DNA from: JAFAGX01 sp035624215
GTDB taxonomy: Bacteria > Acidobacteriota > Terriglobia > Terriglobales > Acidobacteriaceae
Assembly (NCBI GenBank): GCA_035624215.1
Contig: DASPRY010000120.1
Location: 10,060 to 74,059 of the forward strand
Length of the DNA stretch: 64,000 bases
Direction of reading: 5' to 3'
Part shown: in pieces, positions 8,500 to 18,850 of the stretch
Layout of the letters: each line of letters begins with the position of its first letter
Position numbering within the stretch: position 1 is the stretch's first letter
Notes under the pieces: generated by a model
What the model was told of the DNA's origin: nothing
The model's database searches: none
What the model saw: the letters and a program-made list of their open reading frames with translations, nothing else
Made by a program: the position numbers and the translations under genes

Positions 8500-9216
8500 C
8501 TATTTGGGCTGGGGCTCAAGAGACGCGCTGACGTTGATTTGGCCAGCGGATACTGCAATCTTCCTCTGCCATGGTTTGAAGCCGGGCTTCTTAACCGAGA
8601 TTTCGTGTTGGCCAGCGGATGCGACGACGGTCGAAGGCGTGTTCCCGACATAGTTGCCGTCGATTTCGATGTCGGCGCCGGCTGGTGTCGAGGAAATCTG
8701 CAACTGGGCGACGGCTGAGCTTTGTTCCGGCGATCGGGGCTGCGATGTTCCCATGCCGGTGTCGGCCTTTGTTGCGGCTGCAGGCATGAGCTTTGCGTCT
8801 GGGGCGGGTGTCGCGCCTGGCTGCGGCTTAGCGTCAGCCTGCATCGGCGTCTGCCCAGTTATGGCTTGGCAATCGGTTCGACCCTGCTTTAGTTCATCGG
8901 GCGTGTAGTTTTGGTTTAAAACGATGACCTCGGCACCACGAGCCTGCAGGTTTCGCACGTCGTGGTCCGTCATTCTCCCGTGAAACGGGAATCCCTCCGG
9001 GAGCTTACCTTCAATGTACTGAAATTGCTTTCCCCGAATGCCGAATGAGTAGAGTCGACTGGTGACCTGGTCGGCCGGTCCCATGCGCTTGAGCAGCACG
9101 CAACTTGGCTTCTGCGCGTGTCCAGCTGCGGCTTTCTCGGGAACGACTGCTCCGGATTGCGGGAAAGAGCGGCTTGTGACGAAAAGAGCGCAGACGGCGA
9201 AAAGGATGCGCCGCAT
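8500..9216 (-). CDS. exported PEGA-domain protein
   Basis: A 238-residue protein with an N-terminal signal peptide (FAVCALFVTSRSFPQSGA), a central region of unknown function with GFPFHGRMTDHDVRNLQARG, an Ala/Pro/Thr-rich linker, and one PEGA domain at about residues 165-235 (LQISSTPAGADIEIDGNYVG ... FKPWQRKIAVSAGQ). PEGA domains are surface-exposed beta-sandwich modules thought to bind envelope components. The last 75 residues are almost the same as in the protein at 9675-10451, so the pair arose by duplication or domain exchange, while the N-terminal parts are unrelated. Confidence 0.8.
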   Translation of the reverse strand: MRRILFAVCALFVTSRSFPQSGAVVPEKAAAGHAQKPSCVLLKRMGPADQVTSRLYSFGIRGKQFQYIEGKLPEGFPFHGRMTDHDVRNLQARGAEVIVLNQNYTPDELKQGRTDCQAITGQTPMQADAKPQPGATPAPDAKLMPAAATKADTGMGTSQPRSPEQSSAVAQLQISSTPAGADIEIDGNYVGNTPSTVVASAGQHEISVKKPGFKPWQRKIAVSAGQINVSASLEPQPK

Positions 9217-9424
9217 ATTGCCTCCTTGAGGAGCAGACGAGGGTTTCCAGTGGGGGAGTTAGTGCGGGGCCCGGTACAAATGAAAGGGAAAATTACTCCG
9301 GGGGCGAGTCTGCTGTCAAGGACTGCCGTAGAATCCCTCGGCGCGCGCCCGTTGTCACAAATGCAGAGATCCAAGCTCCCTCGACTTCGATCGGGATTTC
9401 GGCAGCGGGCTTAGACGCCCGCTA

Positions 9425-9665
9425 AGCGCCTCAACTTCGACTGCGCAACCGATTCGCAAAGCGAATCACATCGCTCCGCTCAGGATGACAGTCCGGGAAT
9501 GCAACAGAACTGCAGATTCCTCGGGGCTGAGGCCCGCTCGGAATGACAACAAAATCCCGTCCAAGCAAAGCCGGCTTGGGTGGGGCACCGGTGCACGGCT
9601 AAAGCCGTGCCTTCCACGAATCATCCCACGTCTCGCAAAGGACGCGAGACATGGGGCACCCGGCA
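9425..9665. repeat. dispersed short-repeat debris in intergenic gap
   Basis: The 458-bp gap 9217-9674 has no supported gene. From about 9425 it is made of short motifs repeated elsewhere in the window or as local inverted repeats: ATTCGCAAAGCGAAT, CGCTCAGGATGACA, CTCGGAATGACA, CACGGCTAAAGCCGTG and GTCTCGCAAAGGACGCGAGAC. This resembles decayed REP-like palindromes. Confidence 0.5.
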
Positions 9666-9674
9666 CCCGCACGC

Positions 9675-10451
9675 CTATTTTGATTCGGGTTCCAGTGAGG
9701 CGTTGACGCTGATTTGGCCGGTGGAGACGGTGATCTTGCGCTCCCAGGGTTTGAAGCCGCTCTTCTTGATTGAAACCTCGTGCTGGCCGGCGGCGGCGCC
9801 GATGGTTGAGGGCGTGCTTCCCACGTAGTTGCCGTCGATTTCGATGTCGGCGCCGGCGGGATCGGAGGAGATTTGTAGTTGGGCCTGCTGAGGAGCGATG
9901 GGAGGCGGAGCCGAGGTTCCGGTGGTGGTTGCGGGCGCGGCGACGGGTTTCGGGTCAGAGCCTGCGCTTGCGGGGGAGGCTGCGGCGGCGCGAATTTCCC
10001 TGGCGTGGGTAGCCCAGTCTTTGGTGATGGCTTCACACGCGTCCTGCACGGAGCCGCCGAGGGAGAGCGTGGACTTGCTGACGATGGAATCGCCGCTGAT
10101 GCGGTTGAAAACGGCGACCTTGTTTTTGTGACGGACAAAGCTCTTGCCGCCTTCGTGATCGAGCACCACCACGTAGTCGGATTTTTCCAACTTGTTGTTG
10201 GTTACGGTGTCAGGACAGCGCTGCCCAAAGGTTTTGACGATTTCGGCGGTCTGGGGACGCGCGCCTCCGGCTGCGTGTGAGGCGAATGCGCCGCCTCCGC
10301 CGCCAGCGTTGCTGACATATTCCCAGGATTGGCTGTCGGTGATGAAGACGCGAGGCTTGTCGGCGTCGGTGGCAGGGTTGGCGGACGGCTTTTGGTCGGC
10401 AGCGACGGGAATGACTAGAAGCGGAAGGATCAGCAAAGGCAGCTTGGACAT
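9675..10451 (-). CDS. exported PEGA-domain protein
   Basis: A 258-residue protein with a hydrophobic N-terminal signal (LPLLILPLLVIPVAA), a middle domain with VFITDSQSWEYVSNAGGGGG, IVKTFGQRCPDTVTNNK and YVVVLDHEGGKSFVRHKNKV, an Ala/Pro linker and a C-terminal PEGA domain (SSDPAGADIEIDGNYVGSTP). The middle domain resembles a family seen in acidobacterial exported proteins, where YVVVLDH and KNKVAVFNR are conserved; the function is unknown. Its PEGA domain is nearly identical to that of the neighbouring gene on the same strand 458 bp away. Confidence 0.8.
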   Translation of the reverse strand: MSKLPLLILPLLVIPVAADQKPSANPATDADKPRVFITDSQSWEYVSNAGGGGGAFASHAAGGARPQTAEIVKTFGQRCPDTVTNNKLEKSDYVVVLDHEGGKSFVRHKNKVAVFNRISGDSIVSKSTLSLGGSVQDACEAITKDWATHAREIRAAAASPASAGSDPKPVAAPATTTGTSAPPPIAPQQAQLQISSDPAGADIEIDGNYVGSTPSTIGAAAGQHEVSIKKSGFKPWERKITVSTGQISVNASLEPESK

Positions 10452-10595
10452 TCGGTTCTCCGGGACGAAACCCGATTGGGTCTGATGGCGGAGAAGTTAC
10501 TGCGAGTTCCAGTGGGTGTCAAGGGCGGCGAACCAAGTTAGAGATGATGCTACGTTTCGCATGGAGCGCAAAACATGAAGCACCCAGCGTCCTGC

Positions 10596-12566
10596 TTAGA
10601 CTTCATCGCTCTCCTTAAGTCTGGAGATGACGCTGAAATCTTCGAGAGTGGTGGTGTCGCCCTGGACTTCGCCGCTGGTTGCTAGTTCGCGGAGCAGGCG
10701 GCGCATGATTTTTCCGCTGCGAGTTTTGGGAAGCATGTCGGTGAAGCGAATGTCGTCGGGGCGGGCGAGCGCGCCGATTTCTTTTGCAACCCAGCGGCGT
10801 AGTTCTTCTTTTAATTCGGGGCTGGGATTGCGTCCGTGCTCCAGGGTGACGAAGGCAGCGACGGCTTGGCCTTTGAGATCGTCAGGGCGGCCGACGACGG
10901 CGGCTTCGGCGACGGCGTCGTGAGCCACGAGCGCGGATTCGATTTCCATGGTGCTGAGGCGGTGGCCGGAAACGTTGAGCACGTCGTCGACGCGTCCCAT
11001 GATCCAGAAATATCCATCTTTATCTTTGCGCGCGCCGTCGCCAGTGAAGTAAGCGCCGGGAATTTGCGACCAGTACTGGCGCACGTAGCGGTCGGGATCG
11101 CCGTAGATGGTGCGCAGCATGGCGGGCCAGGGCTGGCGCAAAATCAGGAATCCGCCGGAGCCATCGGGAACTGGCGTGCCTTCGATGGTGACGATTTCGG
11201 GGACGACGCCAGGAATGGGGCGGGTGGCGGAGCCAGGCTTGGTGGGAATTGCGCCGGGCAAGGGGCTGATCATGATCATGCCAGTTTCGGTTTGCCACCA
11301 GGTGTCGACGATAGGGCAGCGCTCGCGGCCGATAACTTCCCGATACCACATCCAGGCTTCGGGGTTGATGGGCTCGCCGACGGTGCCGAGAAGGCGCAAG
11401 CTGTCGAGGCGGTGCTTGCGGGGCCACTGCTCCCCCCACTTGATAAAGGTACGGATGGCGGTTGGAGCGGTGTAAAAAACGTTGACTTGATGGCGATCGA
11501 TGATGCTCCAGAAGCGGTCAGGCTCGGGAAAGTTGGGCGCACCCTCGTACATCAGGCTGGTGGCACCGTTTTGCAAGGGTCCGTAGACGATGTAACTGTG
11601 GCCGGTGACCCAGCCGATGTCGGCGGTACACCAGTAGGTGTCTTCTTCTTTCAGATCGAAAACCCACTTGGTGGTGAGATAGGTTCCGACAGAATAGCCG
11701 CCGGTGGTGTGGACGACGCCCTTGGGTTTTCCGGTGGTGCCGGAGGTGTAAAGGATGTAGAGCGGATGCTCGGCGTCGAGCGGCTCAGCGGGACACTCGT
11801 CGGAAACGGATTCCATTAATTCGTGCCACCAGTGATCGCGTCCGGGCTGGAGGTTAATATGAGAGCCGGTGCGGCGGTAGACGATGACGTGCTTCACCGA
11901 GGGACAGGATCTTAGAGCTTCTTCGACAGCGGGATAAAGCTTCACTTCCCCGCCCCGGCGATAAGAACCATCCTGAGTGATGACCGCGACGGCCTGGGAA
12001 TCGTGGATGCGGTCGACGAGAGCGTTCGCGGCAAATCCTCCGAACACGACGGTGTGAGGCACGCCAATGCGGGCGCAGGCCAGCATGGCAATGGGCAGCT
12101 CGGGAGTCATGCCCATGTAGATGGCGACTCGGTCACCTTTCTTTACACCGAGCGACTTCAGGACATTGGCAAATTTCTGCACTTCACGATGAAGCTGCTG
12201 ATAGGTGAGGGTGCGGACTTCGCCCGGCTCGCTTTCCCAGATCAAGGCGGCCTTGTTCTTGCGGGCGGTTTGTACGTGGCGATCAAGGCAGTTGTAAGAA
12301 AGATTAATCTGGCCGCCGACAAACCATTTTGCCCAGGGATTGTTCCATTCGAGAACTTTGTCCCATTGCTTGAACCAGTGGAGCTCCTGGGCAATGCCGC
12401 CCCAAAACTTGTCCGGCTGCTCAATCGATTCGCGGTAGACGCGCTCGTAATCTTCCACTGACTTGATGTGAGCCTTTTCACGGAAAGTGGCGGGACAATC
12501 GAACTTGCGGTCCTCTTGCAGAATGGAGTCGATGTTGGTGTTAAGCGCGGCGGCTTTTTCTGCCAT
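10596..12566 (-). CDS. acs: acetyl-CoA synthetase (AMP-forming)
   Basis: A 656-residue enzyme of full family length that activates acetate to acetyl-CoA through acetyl-AMP. Visible motifs are the ATP/AMP-binding YTSGTTGKPKGVVHTTGG, DTWWQTETGMIMISPLPG, YFTGDGARKDKDGYFWIMGR, and the C-terminal PKTRSGKIMRRLLREL, which carries the catalytic and acetylation-regulated Lys. The N-terminal ACAS region (W-G-G-I-A-Q-E-L-H-W) is complete. It works in the cytoplasm and feeds acetyl-CoA to the TCA cycle and fatty-acid synthesis; accA and korAB lie in the same window. It appears to be transcribed alone. Confidence 0.96.
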   Translation of the reverse strand: MAEKAAALNTNIDSILQEDRKFDCPATFREKAHIKSVEDYERVYRESIEQPDKFWGGIAQELHWFKQWDKVLEWNNPWAKWFVGGQINLSYNCLDRHVQTARKNKAALIWESEPGEVRTLTYQQLHREVQKFANVLKSLGVKKGDRVAIYMGMTPELPIAMLACARIGVPHTVVFGGFAANALVDRIHDSQAVAVITQDGSYRRGGEVKLYPAVEEALRSCPSVKHVIVYRRTGSHINLQPGRDHWWHELMESVSDECPAEPLDAEHPLYILYTSGTTGKPKGVVHTTGGYSVGTYLTTKWVFDLKEEDTYWCTADIGWVTGHSYIVYGPLQNGATSLMYEGAPNFPEPDRFWSIIDRHQVNVFYTAPTAIRTFIKWGEQWPRKHRLDSLRLLGTVGEPINPEAWMWYREVIGRERCPIVDTWWQTETGMIMISPLPGAIPTKPGSATRPIPGVVPEIVTIEGTPVPDGSGGFLILRQPWPAMLRTIYGDPDRYVRQYWSQIPGAYFTGDGARKDKDGYFWIMGRVDDVLNVSGHRLSTMEIESALVAHDAVAEAAVVGRPDDLKGQAVAAFVTLEHGRNPSPELKEELRRWVAKEIGALARPDDIRFTDMLPKTRSGKIMRRLLRELATSGEVQGDTTTLEDFSVISRLKESDEV

Positions 12567-12655
12567 GGGAATCCTCGCAACGTCGGGTTATCGGGCCGAC
12601 GGCTATTTTACGCGAAGAATGGCGGAACTTGTGCCGAGGGTGCGCTGTGCCCGGT

Positions 12656-13279
12656 TTAGAGGGTGCAGTGAAAAATGCGAGCGGGAAGAATATTGAGAGG
12701 TTGAAAGCGCTGGCGAACCGAACTAAAGCTCGACTGCAAGTAAGGCAGGATGGTACCGGTGAACTGATAAATCAAAAGCGCTCCGTTGGCATGCAGGGCG
12801 GCGCGGGACTGCTCGGAAATGATTTGCCGGGTGGAATCCGCCATGTTCGTGTAAGGCAGTCCGGAGATGATGTAATCGGCGGAGCCGAGCCCGAGGCCAG
12901 CCAGCACATCTCGAACCGCCGCGGCGGAGGCATTTACCACACGCAGGCGCCGGTCAGCGAGTTCAGTCTGTAGAAAGCGCACGAACTCAGGATTCAACTC
13001 AATAGCAATCAGGTTGGCCTCGGGATGCATGCGGCGGAGAATTTCGCGAGTCATGGTGCCAACGCCCGGGCCAAATTCCACGATGACTCGCGCCCGCTCC
13101 CAATCCACGGCGGAAAGAACATCATTTACCAAGAAAGGCGAACTGGGAATGACTGATCCGAGCATGGCCGGTGACTTGAAAAAATTGCGGGCGAAGAGCC
13201 ACAAGCGCGCGGCGGCCGAAGCTGGCCGCTGATCCGCCGAGCCCCGCAACAGCGAGCTTTCCGTTTCCGAAGATGCCAT
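12656..13279 (-). CDS. class I SAM-dependent methyltransferase (PmtA/KsgA-like)
   Basis: A 207-residue methyltransferase. Motif I is VIVEFGPGVGTMTREIL, motif II is LIAIELNPEFVRFL, and motif IV is YIISGLPYTNM, the pattern of phospholipid N-methyltransferases and rRNA adenine dimethylases. The N-terminal FARNFFKSPAMLGSVIPSSP is typical of the phospholipid-methylase-like subgroup. The substrate (phosphatidylethanolamine or another lipid) is inferred from this subgroup. The ATG at 13279 has GAAGGA six bases upstream; the longer frame to 13393 is not supported. The gene is divergent from the membrane sulfatase-fold gene. Confidence 0.75.
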   Translation of the reverse strand: MASSETESSLLRGSADQRPASAAARLWLFARNFFKSPAMLGSVIPSSPFLVNDVLSAVDWERARVIVEFGPGVGTMTREILRRMHPEANLIAIELNPEFVRFLQTELADRRLRVVNASAAAVRDVLAGLGLGSADYIISGLPYTNMADSTRQIISEQSRAALHANGALLIYQFTGTILPYLQSSFSSVRQRFQPLNILPARIFHCTL

Positions 13280-13329
13280 GATTCCTTCAACCATACACGG
13301 CCTCGGGGAAGATTTCAGCGTGCTTCGCG

Positions 13330-15891
13330 TTGCAAAAAAGGTACTTTGGTCATCCTGGGGTGAGTACTTGGACGAGCGACATCTTGCAAGCAAAGCGGCA
13401 TGACCGCGAGAATTGCATCTTGCGGCTTCTTAACACCTTTTTCCGGCTGACCTGGGGAGTTTATCTTCTCCTTACCTCGATCTATTGCCTGCTGGCATTC
13501 CTTCCCTACACTTTTTTTGCGCTGGTCAAAGCGCCACCTTACGGCTGGATACCGGTGTTTGCCCGCCATCAAGGGATTCTTTATCTCGCAACACTCGCGC
13601 CACTGGCCATCCTCCGATTGCGAAAGCAAAGTGGCATAACCGCGATTCCGGCGTTCAGCTTGCTGGGAGCGGCGGGAATTTATCTGGTGGCTCGGCCGTT
13701 TATGCCGCATCTGGAAAATGACTGGCGAGCATACTGGTGGGGCCTGGCGTCGTTGGCGCCACTGATTGTGGTCGCAGTCCTCGATGTGTGGGAGCATTGG
13801 CCTAAAGGCCAAAACGCGGCAGATGAGCAATCTCCATTTGTTTACTCCAGCGCTCTGCTGCTGGGAATTTGCGCAGCGGTGGTCTATGCAATCGGTGCTG
13901 CGATCCATGGTTCGGGAGAAGCGCAAACTGCGGGCACAGATTGGGCGCGGTGGGAAATGGGGGCGTGGAGTGTGCTGACCCACGTTGTGCTGGCCATTCT
14001 CGTTTTTTCGATCCTGAACCTGATTGGAATCGTAAGTTGGCGAACACGACGGCCGCAAACCGTGAACATCGCGCTGGTGGCCGCAGCGGCTTTTGCCGGG
14101 TTTTGGATTGTGCTGCTCCGGTTCGTCGATAGTGCGCTCACCTTCTCGGGTGTGGCTGCGTATGTTTATACGGCATGCCTGAGTTTTGCAGTGGGTATGT
14201 TCGGGCTCTCGTTGGTTCTGCCGTTCCTTTCGCCGCAACCGAAAAATCCTGGAGCGCAAGAAAACAAGCTGGTGCCTTTGGGGATTGCAGCGGCAGCATC
14301 CGGCATGGCGATCGCTTTCCCCAGCTTGATTGGAGGCGGCGACTGGAATGGGGTGCTGCAGAGCAGTTTGACGCTGGCTTTCTGGATGGTTCTGGGCGCG
14401 TGCATTCTCGCTCTGCGAACCAGTCGTCGAGGATATTCGGCGGTAACTGTAATCGCAGTGCTGCTGCTATCAGGCCTGGCATACAAATCTTTGCAGGCCA
14501 CTGAAATTTATTGGGCTAAGCCGCTGGGGGCGACGGACGACGAAGTAGGGCGCGCCATGGAGGCATATGCCGCGCACGACGCCTCGTTTCAACTGGCGCA
14601 CCACATTTTAGGAAACGGACGCAGCGAACCCTGCGCGGAGCTGTGCCGGATCATGCGGGAGTACACCAACATCCGCGATGCACACGCCCAGGCCGAGGTA
14701 AACCTGGTGGATTCGCTGATTCCATCAGGCGGAGTGCGGCCAAATATCTTCCTGCTGGTGATCGATTCGCTCCGTCCGGATTATCTGGGCGCTTACAACC
14801 CCAAAGTGGACTTCACGCCGAATCTGGATGCCTTTGCGCGCGAGAGTATTGCCGTACACAACGTTTACACGCAGTATGCGGGAACCACCTTATCGGAGCC
14901 AGCCATCTGGTCCGGAACCCAACTGCTGCACGCACATTACATCCAGCCTTTTTCGAAGGTAAACAATCTGGAGAAACTGGCGCGCGTGGATGGATACCAG
15001 ATGGTTGTCAGCTACGACACGGTGCTGAGGCAGATTCTGTCTGCAGAGGATGATCTTATTAAGCTTGATGCGGACAAGCCGCTCTGGAACCAGTTCGAAG
15101 TGTGCTCAACGCTGCGGCAAACGGCAGGAGTGCTGGATGCGCGCGGTGACAAGCCACAACCGGTACTGTTTTATGCGCAGCCGATGAATGTCCACCAGTT
15201 CGCGCGTAATGACATGCCGTCGAGCCGAGAGGACCATTGGCGTGAGCGGCCGGGTTTCAACAACCGAATTGCGCATGAGGTTTCTCAGGTGGACGGTTGC
15301 GTGGGAGAGTTTGTCAGGTTTCTTAAGGCGCGCGGCTTTTACGAGAACAGCATCATCATTCTGACTTCGGACCATGGCGATGCGACCGGGGAATTTGGCC
15401 GCTATAGTCATTCGCTTTCGATTTATCCGGAGGTGATGCGAGTACCGCTGATCGTGCACCTGCCTCCGGAAATGCGGCGCAGCATGGTGTATGACGAAAG
15501 CCACCTATCTGCGCTGACGGACATCACTCCCTCGCTTTACTATCTGCTGGGCCATCGCCCGATCCGGCAGAATCCGCTTTTTGGGCACCCTTTATTTGTA
15601 GAGCACGAGGCCGAACTGAGCGAATATCAGCGGAACGAGCTTTTTCTGGCTTCGGATGAACGCGCGGTCTATGGCTGGTTAACGGAGAATGGCAGGTATC
15701 TGTATGCGACCTACGATTCTCCGGCGCAAAGTTTCTTGTTTGATCTGAGCCGCGATCCTGACGCGCAGCACAACATACTTACCGCAGCCTTGAAGCAGCG
15801 CTACGACGAAGAGATCATCAACCAGCTTCACGTCATCGCGGAATTCTACGGATACCGCCCGGGCGTGGGGTCCCTGCTGGCTGCGAAGTAG
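13330..15891 (+). CDS. membrane-bound sulfatase-fold (LTA synthase/phosphoethanolamine transferase-like) protein
   Basis: About 853 residues. The N-terminal half holds roughly ten to twelve hydrophobic helices. The C-terminal domain from about residue 473 is an alkaline-phosphatase/sulfatase fold: NIFLLVIDSLRPDYLGAY (metal-binding Asp), TTLSEPAIWSG near the expected nucleophile, and ILTSDHGDATGEF with the metal-binding Asp-His. Members transfer or remove phospho- or sulfo-groups on lipids and glycans outside the membrane; the substrate here is unknown. The start is uncertain: TTG at 13330 opens the frame but lacks a ribosome site, and GTG at 13360 or a later TTG could be used without affecting the membrane helices. 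Confidence 0.8.
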   Translation: MQKRYFGHPGVSTWTSDILQAKRHDRENCILRLLNTFFRLTWGVYLLLTSIYCLLAFLPYTFFALVKAPPYGWIPVFARHQGILYLATLAPLAILRLRKQSGITAIPAFSLLGAAGIYLVARPFMPHLENDWRAYWWGLASLAPLIVVAVLDVWEHWPKGQNAADEQSPFVYSSALLLGICAAVVYAIGAAIHGSGEAQTAGTDWARWEMGAWSVLTHVVLAILVFSILNLIGIVSWRTRRPQTVNIALVAAAAFAGFWIVLLRFVDSALTFSGVAAYVYTACLSFAVGMFGLSLVLPFLSPQPKNPGAQENKLVPLGIAAAASGMAIAFPSLIGGGDWNGVLQSSLTLAFWMVLGACILALRTSRRGYSAVTVIAVLLLSGLAYKSLQATEIYWAKPLGATDDEVGRAMEAYAAHDASFQLAHHILGNGRSEPCAELCRIMREYTNIRDAHAQAEVNLVDSLIPSGGVRPNIFLLVIDSLRPDYLGAYNPKVDFTPNLDAFARESIAVHNVYTQYAGTTLSEPAIWSGTQLLHAHYIQPFSKVNNLEKLARVDGYQMVVSYDTVLRQILSAEDDLIKLDADKPLWNQFEVCSTLRQTAGVLDARGDKPQPVLFYAQPMNVHQFARNDMPSSREDHWRERPGFNNRIAHEVSQVDGCVGEFVRFLKARGFYENSIIILTSDHGDATGEFGRYSHSLSIYPEVMRVPLIVHLPPEMRRSMVYDESHLSALTDITPSLYYLLGHRPIRQNPLFGHPLFVEHEAELSEYQRNELFLASDERAVYGWLTENGRYLYATYDSPAQSFLFDLSRDPDAQHNILTAALKQRYDEEIINQLHVIAEFYGYRPGVGSLLAAK

Positions 15892-15919
15892 TTTTGCACC
15901 CCCGACCCTTCCGGCCAGC

Positions 15920-18582
15920 TTATTTTCTTAACTTGGCAGCCCAGTTGAGGACGACGGACATGGGCATGGTTCCGGACTTCAATTGCGTGTTCACGAGAAA
16001 TTTTTGGCCGTCGGCAGTAACGTCGTAGCTGACCTGCTCGGAGGTGGCCACCAACTCTCGCGGATTCGCCTGAAAAAGCGCGGTTGGCGTGCCGGCATCG
16101 AAGCTGATACCGGTACGCACAGCAGTGACCATGATTTTTCCATCCGGCGCCAGATAGAACAGCTCCTTGCCATCCCTTCGCCACCGGGGCTGATCTCCGC
16201 CATCGTTCGAGACCTGCCATTTGCCGTGAGCGTCGGGAAAGGAAGTTACGTAAATTTCCCAGCGCCAGTTTCATTGGAGGCGTATGCCACCCACTTGCCA
16301 TCGGGTGAAAAGCGCGCACTCTTGAGGCTGGCGGAGGCTTTCAGAAATTGAGTGGCTTTGAGTTCGGGCCAGGTCAAGAACCACAGATCCAGGCCTCTCT
16401 CATAGAGCACGTACTTGCCATCACGCGACCAGTCAGAGGGAAAGCGATCGGACGCATTGTCCTGGACCAGCTTCTCCTCCTGGGCTCCATTGGCATCCTT
16501 GAAATACAAGTCGAACTTCAGGGCCCGGTTAGAGGCAAATATCAGCCGTTTTCCATCTGGACTCCAGACGGGCATGGAATCGATGGAAGGATCGAAGGTT
16601 AGCCGTTTAGCGCCGTTGGTTGGGAGATCGTAGGTCCAAACGTCGGTGTTCTGGTTGGCAGGATCGGTGGTATCGGCGGCCACGAACCTGCCGTCGGGCG
16701 ACAAGGAGATGTTGCCGTAGATGCCGGGCTTCAGTACTAGCCCCACCTGCTGGCCCTCGCGATCGAACCACAGCAATTGGGAAACACCGGTATCGCCGGT
16801 TTTCTGCGCCACCAATACACCTGTGCTGGTGGCCCCGAATACCGCCCGCGAGATTCTCGGCGAGAACTGAATGTCATTTAAGAGCGGAGTCGGTTCCCCG
16901 CTTAACTCAAATCGGGTTCCATCGAAAGGTTGGGCAAAAAGGCTTTGATAACGATGGAAGAGCAGATATCCGGGCGCAGCATAGGAAGCATTGCCTCTGG
17001 CTCTGGTAATCAGCCGCCTTTCATTGGAGTTCAATGAACCCAGGTAGATGGAATACAGATTTTGCCGCCCGGAGAGATTGATGGCGGAATACAAATAATG
17101 AGTTCCGTCGGGCAAGAATAACGGCCAGCGGTGGCTGTCTTCGTTCAGACTTTTGTCCGGAACGGTCACAAGAGTGGGAGTTCCGCCGGTCGCCGAAATA
17201 CGATACAGACCGACTCCCAGTAATCCATTCGGGGTAAAAAGGATTACGCCGTCTTTGTTCCAGGCGCCGCCGCGACCGGTGGGGGCATCGCACAGGGTTT
17301 GCACTGGCCCACCCGACAAATCGAGTTTCTTAAGTTTGCCATCCGCGAAAAAACCTAGCGAACGTCCATCAGCAGACCAGAAGGGAAAGTTGGCGCCCTC
17401 GGTATTGGGAAGAGCGGTTGCATCCTGCGAACCGGGTTCATAAATCCAGAGAGCATTCTTTCGCTCCGATTCGCGATAGCCAACCACGGCGACGGTGTGA
17501 CCATTGGGAGAAACGGCCACATCCCGAGCCGCGAAGGGCAGCGGAGCAGAAAAATACGTAGTCTGCTCGGGAGTTTTCGAAGTGCTCCACCAGACGGCAA
17601 GAACGATCAGTGTCACGGCGAGTGCGGCGACAATGGCCCAAGCCAGCGGTTCACGGCTTTTGCTTGTCCCTTGTGGCTGGCGAACGGCCTGCGCCCCACT
17701 CTGCGCGATCCACTTCAACTGAAGTTTGACATCGTGCGCCGACTGAAGACGTTCGTCAGGATTCTTTGCCAGACAAGTGGTGATCACGTGCTCCAGCGCG
17801 GGTGGGGTAAGCGGCTGGGTCGCCGAAATGGGCTGCGGATCTTTTTCCAGGATCGCGCTGGCAACGCTGATCTGGCTTTTGCCTTCAAACGGCCTGTTGC
17901 CAGTCATCATTTCATAAGCAACTGCGCCGAAAGCGAACAGATCGGAACGTGGGTCTGCCTCTTTGCCCTCAATCTGCTCCGGCGACATGTACTGGATGGT
18001 GCCGAGGATTGTGCCCGCAGTGGTCAGCGGAGACATAGGACTGGCTTCGCTCATGGTGGGTGCTGCCGACAAGAGTGGTCCGCCAGAGGCCGGCGCATGT
18101 ATGGCAGCAGCCGTAGACTTTGCCAGGCCGAAATCCATGAGCTTGGAACCGGCTTTGGTCAGCATGATGTTTCCGGGCTTGAGATCGCGATGCACGATGC
18201 CCTGGCGATGCGCGACCTCGAGCGCTTCGGCGACGGCAATTCCGATGCGCAAAACCTCTGGCAACGGGAGCGGGCCTTTGCGCAACCTTTCGGCGAGAGT
18301 TTCTCCTTCGAGAAACTCCATGACGAGGTAACTGCTGTCGTTCTGTGAACCAATGTCGTAGAGATGGCAAATGTTCGGATGGTTGAGCGCAGAAATGGTG
18401 CGGGCCTCGCGCTCCATGCGTTGCTTCAGTTCCGGCGAACAGGAAAGATGAGCGGCGAGAACTTTGACCGCGACGATGCGGTCCAGACGAGTGTCACGGG
18501 CACGATAGACTTCACCCATACCGCCCGAACCAAGCGGGGCTTGGATTTCATAGGGGCCGAGTCTGGTGCCAGAATTCAGCAA
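15920..18582 (-). pseudogene. Ser/Thr protein kinase with TolB/PD40 propeller, interrupted by a single-base frameshift
   Basis: The main frame (16246-18582) encodes a Ser/Thr kinase: GSGGMGEVYRARD glycine loop, AVKVLAAH (Lys), HRDLKPGNIMLT, MDFGLAKS, then a transmembrane helix near residue 320 and TolB/WD40-like PD40 repeats (SPDGRFVAADTTD, WSPDGKRLIFAS). It stops at 16246 right after YASNETGAGKFT. Reading on with one extra base near 16252-16260 restores the expected family continuation, YVTSFPDAHGKWQVSNDGG, through MVTAVRTGISFDAGTPTALF to VVLNWAAKLRK and a stop at 15920. So one base is missing relative to relatives, either a true mutation or a sequencing error. Losing about 109 residues would remove the last propeller blade but spare the kinase. 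The start is TTG at 18582 with GAGGGA upstream. Confidence 0.85.
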
Positions 18583-18850
18583 GCAGATCCCTCGCTGCGC
18601 TCGAGATTTCGCCTGGCGACTCCCGCTCGCCGCTGCGCGCCTCTCTCAGGCCGCCAGAACGGGCCGAGTCTGGTGCCGACAGAGAGCACCATCGGTGCGC
18701 GCCATTATAACTTGGGCGCAGGAAGTCGTTCACGAGCAGATGGCGGAACATTGTTGAAAGCATCTCACAGGGGGTAAGATTCCAAAGGCTGAACCAACCC
18801 AATGCGGTGCAACTCGCTGTCCCGGGCGAGTTGAAATAATCGGAGGAATA

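Noticed and set aside
10836..11819. 327-residue plus-strand frame inside acs
   Set aside because: Antisense shadow of acs; composition follows the codon bias of the opposite strand.
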